Source: Clostridia bacterium (GTDB lineage Bacteria; Bacillota; Clostridia; UBA1212). Taken from it: a stretch of DNA of 53,100 nucleotides. This document shows, one piece after another, positions 33,336 through 41,325 of this stretch. Location: the NCBI GenBank assembly GCA_017444825.1, contig JAFSVU010000018.1:1-53100 (forward strand), given 5' to 3'. The first letter of the stretch is position 1; every line of letters begins with the position of its first letter. The notes under the pieces were generated by a model. It ran no database searches. It was given only the letters and a program-made list of their open reading frames with translations, and was not told the origin of the DNA. Both the position numbers and the translations under genes were made by a program.

Positions 33336-34139
33336 ATGATGAAAAAGACTGTTTTGGCGTTGTTTTTGACGGTTGTAATTGTGTTTTTGTTAACAGCTTT
33401 TGTCTTTGCAGATGAAATCGATTCCAGGGCCATATCGAGTGAGGAAAAGGAGTTATTGGGCGCTGGAAACAATGACATATTGATCCGTGTTTTCAACGGC
33501 TCATTTCTTCATGGCTTTGCGCTCGGTGCCGGCATCGATGAATTGACGGGTCCCAAATATGTCCTTGAAGAAATGATCGTTTCTTATCGCCAAGGTGTTC
33601 CCGATTCAGCGGTCTGCTACAGGATCGATGATTCTGTTGCCAATAAAATAGACGGATTGGAGAGCGCGGCTTCCGTTTTTGCCCAGTATACGAGCGGGAG
33701 TGCGGTTGATAAGCTTGAGAAAAAGATAAAGGGCACGATCAGCAGCATTGTTTGCCTGTGTGGAGAAACGTCGTACGACGGAATATACGTATACTACAAA
33801 ACAGACAAAGAGGATTACGTTCTCTACAAAGAGTACGCTTCCGCTGAAAAGACTTACCTTTTCCCGTTCGCAGATTTTCAAACTGTTACGAAAGAATATC
33901 GGAAAAAGAAAATGGAAATGCTCTACGATGAAAACGGAGAGGTGCGCAAAGGGGGAAGTTTACGACTGGAAGATGCAGTCAATGTGGGAAAATACGAATT
34001 TTCCTTGAATGCTATTGAAGGCTGGATAATAACTATTGGTGCTACGGCAGGATTGGCAATCGCGGTATTTATCGTGATCAGGAGGGTCAGATCAAAGGCC
34101 CGGAAGATGACCAACCGGGTCTTTTTTAGTGCTCTGTAA
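33336..34139 (+). CDS. Exported single-pass membrane protein, function unknown
   Basis: A 267-residue protein: signal sequence (LFLTVVIVFLLTAFVFADE), an extracellular domain of about 200 residues with a CLCGETSYDGIYVYYKTDKE strand region, then a C-terminal membrane helix (IITIGATAGLAIAVFIVI) and a short basic tail. GAAGGGA precedes tandem ATGs at 33336 and 33339. Its last 14 codons run through an intrinsic terminator (34097-34127), so the natural stop may once have been earlier. It is the partner of the preceding lipoprotein. No family was recognised. Confidence 0.65.
   Translation: MMKKTVLALFLTVVIVFLLTAFVFADEIDSRAISSEEKELLGAGNNDILIRVFNGSFLHGFALGAGIDELTGPKYVLEEMIVSYRQGVPDSAVCYRIDDSVANKIDGLESAASVFAQYTSGSAVDKLEKKIKGTISSIVCLCGETSYDGIYVYYKTDKEDYVLYKEYASAEKTYLFPFADFQTVTKEYRKKKMEMLYDENGEVRKGGSLRLEDAVNVGKYEFSLNAIEGWIITIGATAGLAIAVFIVIRRVRSKARKMTNRVFFSAL
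34097..34127 (+). terminator. Intrinsic terminator overlapping the 3' end of a CDS
   Basis: GGCCCGG (34097-34103), an 11-base loop, CCGGGTC (34115-34121) with one G-T pair, then six T. It lies inside the reading frame that ends at 34139. Confidence 0.75.
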
Positions 34140-34208
34140 GGGTAAAAACTGCCCTGAAGCCGGTCGGATCGTGCTCGTAAGGGGAGAAATAATAAAAAAA
34201 CCTTGAAA

Positions 34209-34235
34209 TTAGCACTCACCTCTTGACAGTGCTAA
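34209..34235 (+). promoter_or_regulatory. CIRCE operator (HrcA binding site)
   Basis: TTAGCACTC, 9 bases, CAGTGCTAA: the CIRCE inverted repeat with a single mismatch in the right arm. It overlaps the -35 box of the hsp20 promoter, so HrcA binding would block RNA polymerase. Confidence 0.9.
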
Positions 34236-34250
34236 CAATCGTGGTATAAT
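34223..34250 (+). promoter_or_regulatory. Promoter of hsp20
   Basis: TTGACA (34223-34228), 16 bases, TATAAT (34245-34250), embedded in CIRCE. A leader of about 95 bases containing GC-rich pairs follows. Confidence 0.88.
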
Positions 34251-34350
34251 GTAGGCGAACAAGGAAAGAGGCCCCGGGCAGAGATCCCAAGGAAGGATTC
34301 CGGGAGCGAAAGTCCCTGTCCCAAAACATTATAAAACGGAGGAACAGATC

Positions 34351-34788
34351 ATGTATTTACCGAGTATTTTTTCTGAAAACTTTTTTGACGACTTTATGGA
34401 TTACAATTTCCCTACAGTGAATGTGGATAAACAGCTCTACGGGAAAAATGCGAACAGAGTTATGAAGACCGATGTCCGCGAGCACGAAGACGGCTATGAG
34501 GTCGAGATAGACCTTCCGGGCTTCAAGAAGGATGAGATCGACGTTCAGCTGGAGCAGGGTTACCTGACAATTAGGGCTGCCAAGTCTCTTGAAAAAGACC
34601 AGACAAAGAAGGGCAAAGTGATTCGTCAGGAGCGTTACTCAGGCACAATGTCGAGAACCTTCTACGTGGGCGAGAATGTGACCGAAGAGGAAATTAAGGG
34701 CAAGTTCGAGGACGGCGTGCTCAAGCTCTCCATCCCGAAGGCACAGCCCAAGATCCCCGCAAAGAAAACGATCGCTATCGAAGGCTAA
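34351..34788 (+). CDS. Small heat shock protein (Hsp20/alpha-crystallin)
   Basis: 145 residues: a short N-terminal arm (LPSIFSENFFDDFMDY), an alpha-crystallin domain from about residue 40 (KTDVREHEDGYEVEIDLPGF through FEDGVLKLSIPKA) and the C-terminal I-x-I type motif (PKIPAKK). It is an ATP-independent holdase that keeps unfolding proteins soluble. CGGAGG lies ahead of the ATG. Regulation by HrcA through CIRCE is well supported. It is monocistronic with a strong terminator 80 bases after its stop. Confidence 0.95.
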   Translation: MYLPSIFSENFFDDFMDYNFPTVNVDKQLYGKNANRVMKTDVREHEDGYEVEIDLPGFKKDEIDVQLEQGYLTIRAAKSLEKDQTKKGKVIRQERYSGTMSRTFYVGENVTEEEIKGKFEDGVLKLSIPKAQPKIPAKKTIAIEG

Positions 34789-34868
34789 ATAACATGAAGG
34801 CTAAATAACCTCGTAAGATCCATACCTTTCCTTTCAGGGCTCGTTTGAAAAGCCTTGAATGACACAGG

Positions 34869-34900
34869 GCGGCAGGTCAGTCAAATGGCCTGCCGCTTTT
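34869..34900 (+). terminator. Intrinsic terminator of hsp20
   Basis: GCGGCAGG (34869-34876) pairs with CCTGCCGC (34889-34896), the inner TCA/TGG extends the stem, and TTTT follows. Confidence 0.85.
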
Positions 34901-34944
34901 GGTTTTGACGGATGTTACAAAAAGAGGGCAGGGCCCGACCGGCT

Positions 34945-34974
34945 CCGGGGCCCTCCGGTATAAGGCGGCCCCGG
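34945..34974. repeat. GC-rich inverted repeat upstream of the ytqA-like promoter
   Basis: CCGGGGCC (34945-34952) and GGCCCCGG (34967-34974) pair perfectly, four bases before the promoter -35 box. It could be an operator or the tail of the preceding transcription unit. Confidence 0.5.
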
Positions 34975-34978
34975 AAAC

Positions 34979-35007
34979 TTGACAATGAAAAATGCCGTAA
35001 CTATAAT
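34979..35007 (+). promoter_or_regulatory. Consensus promoter of the TIGR01212 radical SAM gene
   Basis: TTGACA (34979-34984), 17 bases, TATAAT (35002-35007): perfect SigA consensus. Confidence 0.85.
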
Positions 35008-35057
35008 GAAAGCCTGAGACCGGTATTGGTCAGTAAAGAAAATGCGGGGAGTTTTTG

Positions 35058-35957
35058 ATGATACCCTACTGTAATCTTAACGGATATCTAAGGAACACGT
35101 ACGGGGCGAGGCTGAACAAGATATGCATTGACGGCGGCTTTACGTGCCCAAACAGGGACGGGAAGTGCGGCACGGGCGGATGTGTTTTTTGCGGAGAGAG
35201 AGGCGCCGGGGATCACATCAAGGGCTCGGTTCCAATCGGGACTCAGGTCGAGACGTACGTTAAAAGATTTCCGGGGGACGTGCAGTTTATCGCATATTTT
35301 CAGAATTTTACAAACACCTATGCTCCCGTGGAGGAGCTGAAAAAGAGATATGACGCGGCACTTATCGATCCCAGGATCAGGGTGCTGGAGATCGGCACGA
35401 GGCCGGATTGCATTGACGAGGCGGTCGGTGAGCTGCTGGAGAGCTACGACAGGGAACGGGACGTTTGGGTGGAGCTGGGACTTCAGACCGCAAACGATAA
35501 GACCGCAAAGCTTATCAACCGGGGCTACACCCGGGAGGTCTTTGAAAAAGCCGTGGAGATCCTTCAGAGGCACGGGCTCAAGACGGTGGTCCACCTGATC
35601 GTGGGGCTGCCGGGAGAGACCTTCGAGGACTTCAAAGAAACGATAAAATACATTAACCGGTTCCATCTTTTCGGGATCAAGATCCACTCGCTTTACGTCA
35701 TGAAGGGGACGGAGCTTGAGAGAATGTACAGGGAGGGCCTGTTTAACCCTCAGACGATGGATGAGTACGTTGACGCAGTTGTTTACGCGTTGCTCCATCT
35801 AAGGCCGGACATGGTCATCCACAGGCTGAAGGGTGACTGCCCGAGAGATCTTCTTGTGGCGCCGGAATGGAACACCGCAAGGGACGAGGTGCTGGGCAGG
35901 ATCAGTAAAAAACTAAACGATAAAGGTCTCCGGCAGGGGGATCTTTTCGGGAAATAA
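35058..35957 (+). CDS. TIGR01212-family radical SAM protein (YtqA/YhcC-like)
   Basis: A 299-residue radical SAM protein. The N-terminal YLRNTYGARLNKICIDGGFTCPNRDG and GGCVFCGERGAG carry the family's spaced cysteines for the 4Fe-4S cluster. AYFQNFTNTYAPVEELKKRY, GTRPDCI, VWVELGLQT and VHLIVGLPGET follow in the order of the YtqA/YhcC group. The reaction is not established for most members. The ATG at 35058, behind GGGGAG, is preferred to an in-frame TTG one codon earlier. It is 67 bases from the DUF4416 gene and probably cotranscribed. Confidence 0.88.
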   Translation: MIPYCNLNGYLRNTYGARLNKICIDGGFTCPNRDGKCGTGGCVFCGERGAGDHIKGSVPIGTQVETYVKRFPGDVQFIAYFQNFTNTYAPVEELKKRYDAALIDPRIRVLEIGTRPDCIDEAVGELLESYDRERDVWVELGLQTANDKTAKLINRGYTREVFEKAVEILQRHGLKTVVHLIVGLPGETFEDFKETIKYINRFHLFGIKIHSLYVMKGTELERMYREGLFNPQTMDEYVDAVVYALLHLRPDMVIHRLKGDCPRDLLVAPEWNTARDEVLGRISKKLNDKGLRQGDLFGK

Positions 35958-36024
35958 ATGGATTTCCGGGAAATGATTAGAATATTCGGGAGACATTTCC
36001 GGAGAATACCGGGGGGAGGAACCA

Positions 36025-36564
36025 ATGGCAACGCCTCAGAAATTCGAATATGAAAAGCTCGTTATAGGCCTGATCTACGCCGACGAGGAGCTGCTTGAGA
36101 CCGTCAAGACCGAGCTTGAAGCGCTTTACGGGGAGATAGATTCGGAGTCCGAAAAGTATTCTTTTTCGGATTTTTCCGGGTATTATGACGGCGAAGCGGG
36201 CGGCACTGTCTGCAGGCAGTTTGTGAGCTTCAAGGCCCCTGTGGATCCATCAAGGCTTGCGGAGATAAAGCTCATGACCAATGACCTGGAGCGCACCCAC
36301 GAGGGGGCTACGGGCAGAAGAGTGAATATAGATCCGGGACTTATTGGCCACGGAAAATACGTGATGGCCACGACCAAGAACGCCAGCTGGCGCATACCAC
36401 TTGAAAAGGGGATCTACGCCGAGCTCACCCTCTCATACGCCAGAAAGAGATGGAACGACTTTTATTGGACCTACTGCGACGTAAAGAGCGAGCGTGTAAA
36501 AGCGTATCTTGCCGGGGTGAGAAAGATATACCTGGCCCAGAGAAAAGAGTTCGAAAAGGCGTAA
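36025..36564 (+). CDS. DUF4416 family protein
   Basis: 179 residues with the DUF4416 pattern: EKLVIGLIYADEELL, SFSDFSGYYDGEAGG, RRVNIDPGLIGHGKYVMATTK and RKRWNDFYWTYCDVKS. It is a soluble protein of unknown function found in anaerobic bacteria. GGGGGAGG precedes the ATG. The neighbour is a radical SAM gene, but no functional link is known. Confidence 0.85.
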   Translation: MATPQKFEYEKLVIGLIYADEELLETVKTELEALYGEIDSESEKYSFSDFSGYYDGEAGGTVCRQFVSFKAPVDPSRLAEIKLMTNDLERTHEGATGRRVNIDPGLIGHGKYVMATTKNASWRIPLEKGIYAELTLSYARKRWNDFYWTYCDVKSERVKAYLAGVRKIYLAQRKEFEKA

Positions 36565-36671
36565 GGCGTTTGGTAAAGCGTAACGGATTTGAACGATGAT
36601 AAAGAAACAAAGAGGGGCGCCCGAATCAGGTCTGGAGCCCCTCTCAAAGTCCTGTGCGCAACGGGATGAGC

Positions 36672-36998
36672 TTAGACTCTTCCGGACTCCTCCACGTCAA
36701 GAATGAAATACGTGGCACCGCCCACGGTGACTTCCTCGCCAACGCTGTCATTGCGAAGGCCTCTGCCGAAGGACTCGTTTGTGGACTTGACCGTTTTTCT
36801 GGTGCTGGAGAACACTTTGAGGATCTCTTTGGCGTCGTCAATGCGGTCGTTTTCAGTGCCTATAAGAAGCGTGGTGTTGCCTACGTTGAGAAAACCGCCT
36901 GTGGTGGAGAGGCGTGTGACCTCGAAGCCGCGGTTGGTTAATGCGGAAACTACGATATTGCTGTCATCGTTGTTAACTATTGCAAGAATCAGTTTCAT
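36672..36998 (-). CDS. darA: Cyclic-di-AMP receptor (DarA/PstA, PII-like)
   Basis: A 108-residue PII-like trimeric protein: MKLILAIVNNDDSNIVVSAL, NRGFEVTRLSTTGGFLNVGNTTLLIG and the C-terminal VTVGGATYFILDVE are diagnostic of the DarA/PstA (DUF970) family. It binds c-di-AMP through the Thr-Gly-Gly-Phe-Leu loop and signals osmotic/K+ status by an unknown output. In many Firmicutes it lies near holB or tmk; here it stands alone, converging on the DUF4416 gene with about 107 bases between the stops, and divergent to nothing. An AAAGGAT ribosome binding site lies upstream of 36998. Confidence 0.93.
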   Translation of the reverse strand: MKLILAIVNNDDSNIVVSALTNRGFEVTRLSTTGGFLNVGNTTLLIGTENDRIDDAKEILKVFSSTRKTVKSTNESFGRGLRNDSVGEEVTVGGATYFILDVEESGRV

Positions 36999-37061
36999 TG
37001 GGTAAATCCTTTCTGCTAAAATAGCGATAATATCGTTGATCGGCCAAATAAATTCGGTTGA

Positions 37062-37550
37062 TTAAAGGTCATAACTTAAGATCGTGAAGCTCTTGCGGTC
37101 CAGCTTCCTGTAATCGGGGATCTCGTAGCGGTTATCGTTGGAGTCGCGAACGAGGACTCTGCCGTCGTAAAAGATTTTAATGTCGTTGTGACGGTTCTGA
37201 ATCGTGAAGGTTGCCACGCCACGCTCGGTCTCGACGGTCCACTTGAGGATGCCGAATTTCTCGGTCCTGTCCACCATGCGAAGGATCTTTGGGACCATGT
37301 AGTACTCGCTAAGACACATCTCCACCAGTTCCCGGGACTCGGGCATGAGCCGGGAAACGTCGCGAATGACTGCCCGCTCTTTATTGTCCTTGTCAAGCAG
37401 CGTAACGTATTTATTTCCGCCGCTCACCGGGAAAAGTCTTCTCGGCTCCACGTCCTCTATAACGTTTCCGTCGTAAAAGTGGACGTCAAGGCGGGGCATC
37501 TCTCTCAGCACAAAACGTGCTTCATCTCCGTTGATATAGATTCTATCCAT
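37062..37550 (-). CDS. DUF1854 protein, partner of the adjacent ABC transporter
   Basis: 162 residues, beta-rich, matching DUF1854: DVHFYDGNVIEDVEPRRLFP, KYVTLLDKDNKERAVIRDVS, LKWTVETERGVATFTIQNRH, then ILVRD-like VLVRDSNDNRYEIPDYRKLD. GAGGATG-like bases precede the ATG. It starts 16 bases after the ABC transporter stop. The DUF1854-ABC pair is also seen in proteobacteria, where databases name it 'cyanophycin metabolism-associated'; no cyanophycin gene is visible here. It probably modulates the transporter. Confidence 0.8.
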   Translation of the reverse strand: MDRIYINGDEARFVLREMPRLDVHFYDGNVIEDVEPRRLFPVSGGNKYVTLLDKDNKERAVIRDVSRLMPESRELVEMCLSEYYMVPKILRMVDRTEKFGILKWTVETERGVATFTIQNRHNDIKIFYDGRVLVRDSNDNRYEIPDYRKLDRKSFTILSYDL

Positions 37551-37565
37551 TTTGACATCCTCCCG

Positions 37566-39824
37566 TCAATCGAAATTTTCCTCGGCCTTGGAGGCGCGAA
37601 CCTTCTCCGACATCGACTGTATCTCGACCAGCCTGTAATACTTGCCCTGCAGGGCCATGAGCTCTTCATGCGAGCCGCTTTCTATTATCTTGCCCTGGTC
37701 GACTACGATGATCTTATTGGCTTTTCTTAAAGTCGAAAGCCTGTGGGCGATCATGATCGTTGTTCTTCCGCTGATGAGTCTCTCAATGGCCTCCTGTATA
37801 AGGTTCTCGGTCTCGGAATCAACGGAAGCCGTAGCTTCGTCGAATATCATTATTGAAGGATTCTTAAGCACCGCTCTTGCGATGGAAATTCTCTGCTTTT
37901 CGCCGCCTGAAAGACCAATGCCTCTCTCACCCAGCATCGTGTCGTAGGCGTCAGGCTGCCTTGCGATGAACTCGTGGGCATTGGCGACGTCCGCCGCGTG
38001 AATTACCTCCTCAACGGATGCGTCAGGCTTGCTGTAGGCTATGTTGTTGAAAACAGTGTCCCGGAAAAGCATCGCTTCCTGCTGAACGTAACCAATGGCT
38101 CCGCGGTAGGCCTCGAGATCCAGGTCTTTTATGTTCTTCCCGTCCAGAAGAATGTCGCCCTCGTAATTATCGTAAAACCTCATGAGAAGGTTGATGAGGG
38201 TGGTTTTTCCGGAGCCTGTGGTTCCGACGATTCCCACGATGTCGCCCGGCTCTATGGTGAGATTTATGTCGGAGAGGACCTTCTTGGTGCGGTCGAAGGA
38301 GAAGTTCACGTTTTTGAACTCGATCCTTCCCTTTATTTCGGGCAGAACTTCATGTGCCTCGGTAGAGACCTCGGGCTCGGCGTCAAGTATGTCGAAAACT
38401 CTTTCCACCGAAGCAAGGGCCTGCTGGTAGGAGTCGTTGAGGTATGCAAAGAAGTTGACCGGCCCGTAGAACATGGACGTGTAGCTGAGGAACGAGACCA
38501 GAAGACCTGCGGAGATGCCTGTTCCCGCGATGACCCAGTGGCCTCCCACCGCCCAGATAAGGAGGGATCCGCAGGTGACTACAAATGAAATGACCGCCGG
38601 GAAAGCAGTTGTGATCCTCGCAGACTGGATGTCCACGTTGTACCACTCCTCGTTGTATTTCTCGAACCTGTCCACAGCTCTTTTCTCGCCGGTGAACGCC
38701 TTGACTACCCTGATGCAGGGGATCGAGTCTGTGAGGACCGATGTTACCGCTGCCCATCTGCGCCATATCCTTCTGTAGAAGGGTGCGATCTTGCGTCCGA
38801 ACCACTTTGCGCCGAGCACCACGATAGGCACCGGAGCCAGGGAGAGGAGCGTCAGTCTCCAGTCCATGATGAACATGATAACTATGATGCCCACCAAAGT
38901 GAAAAACTGGACGATCACATCCTGCGAGAGCCTCAGCACGAACCCGTTGATGGTGGCCGTGTCGCCGCTGATCCTGTTGATGACGGAGCCCGTTGACGTT
39001 TTATCGTAAAACTTCATGGAAAGTCGCTGGGCATGGGCGTAGACGTCGTTTCGCAGTGACTTGATCATCCTGTCGCTGCTGAGCCTGAGCACATAGTTCC
39101 TTATAATATTCACGGTGACGCCAATGAGATACGACCCCGCAAGGATTGCCACCACGATGAGAAGCATCCTTGAATCCTTTGCCGGGAGTATATCGTCAAC
39201 GAGATGCTTTGTGATATAAGGCGGCAGCAGTGCGAGAGCAGTTGAAAGCGCCGAAAGGATGAGGCTTACGAGGAGCTTCGGCGCCTCGGGCTTCACGTAT
39301 TTCATGAGCTTCTTTACAATCTTTCCTTTTGACGCGCAGTTGATGCACTCCGCACCGGGCCTTAAAAGCCTTCTCCCGCACCTCGGGCATACGCAGAGGA
39401 GCTTTTCGTATGTTGCGTCCACTACTTCAAACTGTTCTTCAACGCTCGCTCCTCCCGCGACCTCCGTCAAAAACTGTGCGGCCATGTCGCAGAGCGTGGC
39501 AACTGAGTACGTAAATCTGAGGGGAATTTCATTGGTTCCGTCCTTCTTCGTAATGCGGAGCTGGGAATTCCCGTACATTCTTTTGACGGCAGCTGTCTCA
39601 ATATCGGCGATCTCACCCTCCGATACGCCGCCCTCTATCTCGGGATCCACGGCAATGTACCTCTTCTCGGTCACCGCAAGCGCCGTCACGCCGTAATTTG
39701 CCCTGGCTGTAAGGTCGCCCACGATAACGAACAGAAGCCTGTCATCGTCACGCATTTTCTCCGAGATCTTCATTTCGATTTCTTTCGGCAATTCTTTATT
39801 CTTTAGAAATGTCTGATGCTCCAT
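37566..39824 (-). CDS. ABC transporter with N-terminal PH-like domain and zinc ribbon
   Basis: 752 residues, longer than a usual half exporter. Residues 1-135 form a beta-rich domain (LLFVIVGDLTARANYGVTALAVTEKRYIAVD), then a C4 zinc ribbon (CPRCGRRLLRPGAECINC, about 147-164), six membrane helices (about 175-470), and an NBD with VGTTGSGKTT, GLSGGEKQRIS, SIMIFDEATASVD and AHRLS. This is the type I exporter fold and would act as a homodimer. The cytosolic N-terminal module is typical of the DUF1854-linked subfamily. The substrate is unknown. A strong promoter lies upstream on the minus strand. Confidence 0.85.
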   Translation of the reverse strand: MEHQTFLKNKELPKEIEMKISEKMRDDDRLLFVIVGDLTARANYGVTALAVTEKRYIAVDPEIEGGVSEGEIADIETAAVKRMYGNSQLRITKKDGTNEIPLRFTYSVATLCDMAAQFLTEVAGGASVEEQFEVVDATYEKLLCVCPRCGRRLLRPGAECINCASKGKIVKKLMKYVKPEAPKLLVSLILSALSTALALLPPYITKHLVDDILPAKDSRMLLIVVAILAGSYLIGVTVNIIRNYVLRLSSDRMIKSLRNDVYAHAQRLSMKFYDKTSTGSVINRISGDTATINGFVLRLSQDVIVQFFTLVGIIVIMFIMDWRLTLLSLAPVPIVVLGAKWFGRKIAPFYRRIWRRWAAVTSVLTDSIPCIRVVKAFTGEKRAVDRFEKYNEEWYNVDIQSARITTAFPAVISFVVTCGSLLIWAVGGHWVIAGTGISAGLLVSFLSYTSMFYGPVNFFAYLNDSYQQALASVERVFDILDAEPEVSTEAHEVLPEIKGRIEFKNVNFSFDRTKKVLSDINLTIEPGDIVGIVGTTGSGKTTLINLLMRFYDNYEGDILLDGKNIKDLDLEAYRGAIGYVQQEAMLFRDTVFNNIAYSKPDASVEEVIHAADVANAHEFIARQPDAYDTMLGERGIGLSGGEKQRISIARAVLKNPSIMIFDEATASVDSETENLIQEAIERLISGRTTIMIAHRLSTLRKANKIIVVDQGKIIESGSHEELMALQGKYYRLVEIQSMSEKVRASKAEENFD

Positions 39825-39860
39825 GAGTCACCTCCGATCGGCTTTTTGAAAGCCTGCGGT

Positions 39861-39888
39861 ATTATAGACAAACCAATTCTTTTGTCAA
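39861..39888 (-). promoter_or_regulatory. Promoter of the ABC-DUF1854 operon
   Basis: On the minus strand TTGACA (39888-39883), 16 bases, TATAAT (39866-39861). Confidence 0.8.
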
Positions 39889-39999
39889 GCCAAAAAAGCC
39901 TATTTTTCAACATATTTTAAAGTTTCGGCACACAGCTTCGAAATGGTTTCGGAATTAAGCCGTGGGCCCGGTTGAAGAAACAGTGAAAAAGATTTTCCG

Positions 40000-40028
40000 T
40001 TGAAAAGTATTGGCGTATCTGTTACGAT
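40000..40028 (+). promoter_or_regulatory. Putative promoter of the MmcQ/YjbR gene
   Basis: TTGAAA (40000-40005), 17 bases, TACGAT (40023-40028). Confidence 0.5.
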
Positions 40029-40081
40029 GGACTTGTATGAAAAGGCCGCAGAAACTGCGCCTGAAAGGACAGGTGTCGCCA

Positions 40082-40792
40082 ATGAAAATAGAAGACGAGA
40101 TATTTGCCCGAAAAAAGGTGCTGATGGAAAAACTTGAGGTCTTTGGCTTTACAAAAACCAATGACCTTTGGACCTACAGCGTAGATTTCCTTGACGGTGA
40201 CTTCAGGGCCGAGATAAACGTGAGCCCGGACGGGACCGTTGACGGTAAGGTGATCGACCTGGCTGCAGGGGAGGAGTACCTTCCTGTCCGATACGAGGAT
40301 CGCATTGGCGCGTTTGTGGGTACGGTCCGCCTGGCATACGCGGATATTCTTACGAAAATCGCCGAAGCCTGCTGCGAGGATGAGCTTTTCGTGCATCCTC
40401 AGACAAACCGCATAACGTCTCTTATTTATGAAAAATACGGAGAAAAGCCTGATTTTCCATTCTCAACTGCGCCAACCTACGGGGTGTTCCGTTTCCCGAA
40501 GAACCGCAAGTGGTACGCCCTTGTCATGGACATTCCAAAAAAACTGGTGACAAAAGATCCGGACGCCAATGAGATCGTGGACGTGATCAATATCAAAATC
40601 GACGAGGCAGACCATGACGAAATCGTCGCGAGGCCCGGATTTTACAATGCATATCACATGAACAAGAAAAGCTGGGTGAGCGCCATCCTGGACGACACCG
40701 CGCCGGACAGCTGTCTTATGGAGCTCATCGACAAGAGCAGAAGGTTTGCGGTCGGCTCAAAGGGCGTGAGAAAAGCAGTTGCCGCAAAATAA
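40082..40792 (+). CDS. MmcQ/YjbR-type protein with N-terminal extension
   Basis: 236 residues from the ATG at 40082 (AGGTG upstream). The first ~115 residues (KIEDEIFARKKVLMEKLEVF, YSVDFLDGDFRAEINVSPDG, GEEYLPVR) form an extra domain. The C-terminal ~110 are the MmcQ/YjbR (CyaY-like) fold: YGEKPDFPFSTAPTYGVFRF, KWYALVMDIPKKL, NIKIDEAD, and PGFYNAYHMNKKSWVSAIL. The family is sometimes annotated as DNA-binding but has no firmly proven activity. It appears monocistronic. Confidence 0.85.
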   Translation: MKIEDEIFARKKVLMEKLEVFGFTKTNDLWTYSVDFLDGDFRAEINVSPDGTVDGKVIDLAAGEEYLPVRYEDRIGAFVGTVRLAYADILTKIAEACCEDELFVHPQTNRITSLIYEKYGEKPDFPFSTAPTYGVFRFPKNRKWYALVMDIPKKLVTKDPDANEIVDVINIKIDEADHDEIVARPGFYNAYHMNKKSWVSAILDDTAPDSCLMELIDKSRRFAVGSKGVRKAVAAK

Positions 40793-41325
40793 CCGCAAAA
40801 TAACTGTTGCGGCTCTCTTATAATTAAGTTATAATACCTTGGCGTCTGCCGCCTTTAAAGCGGTGGAATAAACACGAAAACGCGGAGTTAAGAGCTATTT
40901 TTTCGAGCGCGTTTTCAAAAACGAATAGCACGATTTTTGCATTTGTGCCGACAAGGTCCTGAGGAGGCAAAGTTACGAGGGACCTACGAAAATCCGGCCA
41001 GGCTTGTCGTGCGCGGTCCGGCAGCTATTAACAGATATTAGAAGATACGGACGGCGCGATATGGTCGGAGATAACATGGCCTTGCAGTTTTTCGGGGCGA
41101 CGGGTTGTTCCAAAAGAATTCCGGAGGTTCCGAAGAAACCGCGGCGGAGCGGTGGCTCCGTCATAGAAATCTTCTGCTGCAGATGAACGGCGCATTGGTT
41201 ATGACCGGTGCGTTGCTGCAAAAACTCTTTGCGGGGGCAGGAGATCAGCCGGGCTGTGGGTTCGCGCAAAATTGGCTGTAATTTCGGCTGTGCGCGGTCT
41301 TTACCGCAAAGGGGGATGCAAAAAA
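40793..41325 (+). other. 533-bp leader/gene-free region before potA
   Basis: A promoter TTGCGG (40807-40812), 17 bases, TATAAT (40830-40835) starts it. No ORF is credible. Possible RNA structure: CCGC/GCGG (about 40850-40865), GCTATT.../AATAGC (about 40896-40929), GACAAG (about 40950) with CTTGTC (about 41003) enclosing GGTCC/GGGACC, ACCGC/GCGGT (about 41140-41155), and GCGGT-CTTT-ACCGC (about 41295-41308) just ahead of the ribosome binding site. It may be a regulatory leader of the polyamine operon or a separate small RNA. I could not match it to a known riboswitch, tmRNA, SRP or 6S RNA. Confidence 0.5.
40807..40835 (+). promoter_or_regulatory. Promoter of the long potA leader
   Basis: TTGCGG, 17-base spacer, TATAAT. 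Confidence 0.55.

Noticed and set aside
34259-34340. RNA thermometer in the hsp20 leader
   Set aside because: The leader can pair internally (CCCGG/CCGGG), but I could not show that the ribosome binding site is masked; CIRCE already explains heat control.
40890-40930. Inverted copy of the structured repeat in the potA leader
   Set aside because: Only GAGCTATTTTTTCGAG resembles the repeat's end; the GTACCTTCGTAC cap and the borders are missing.
40955-40995. Hammerhead ribozyme suggested by CTGAGGA and GAAA
   Set aside because: The bases between them do not form stem II; GGTCC pairs across with GGGACC instead, which breaks the hammerhead layout.
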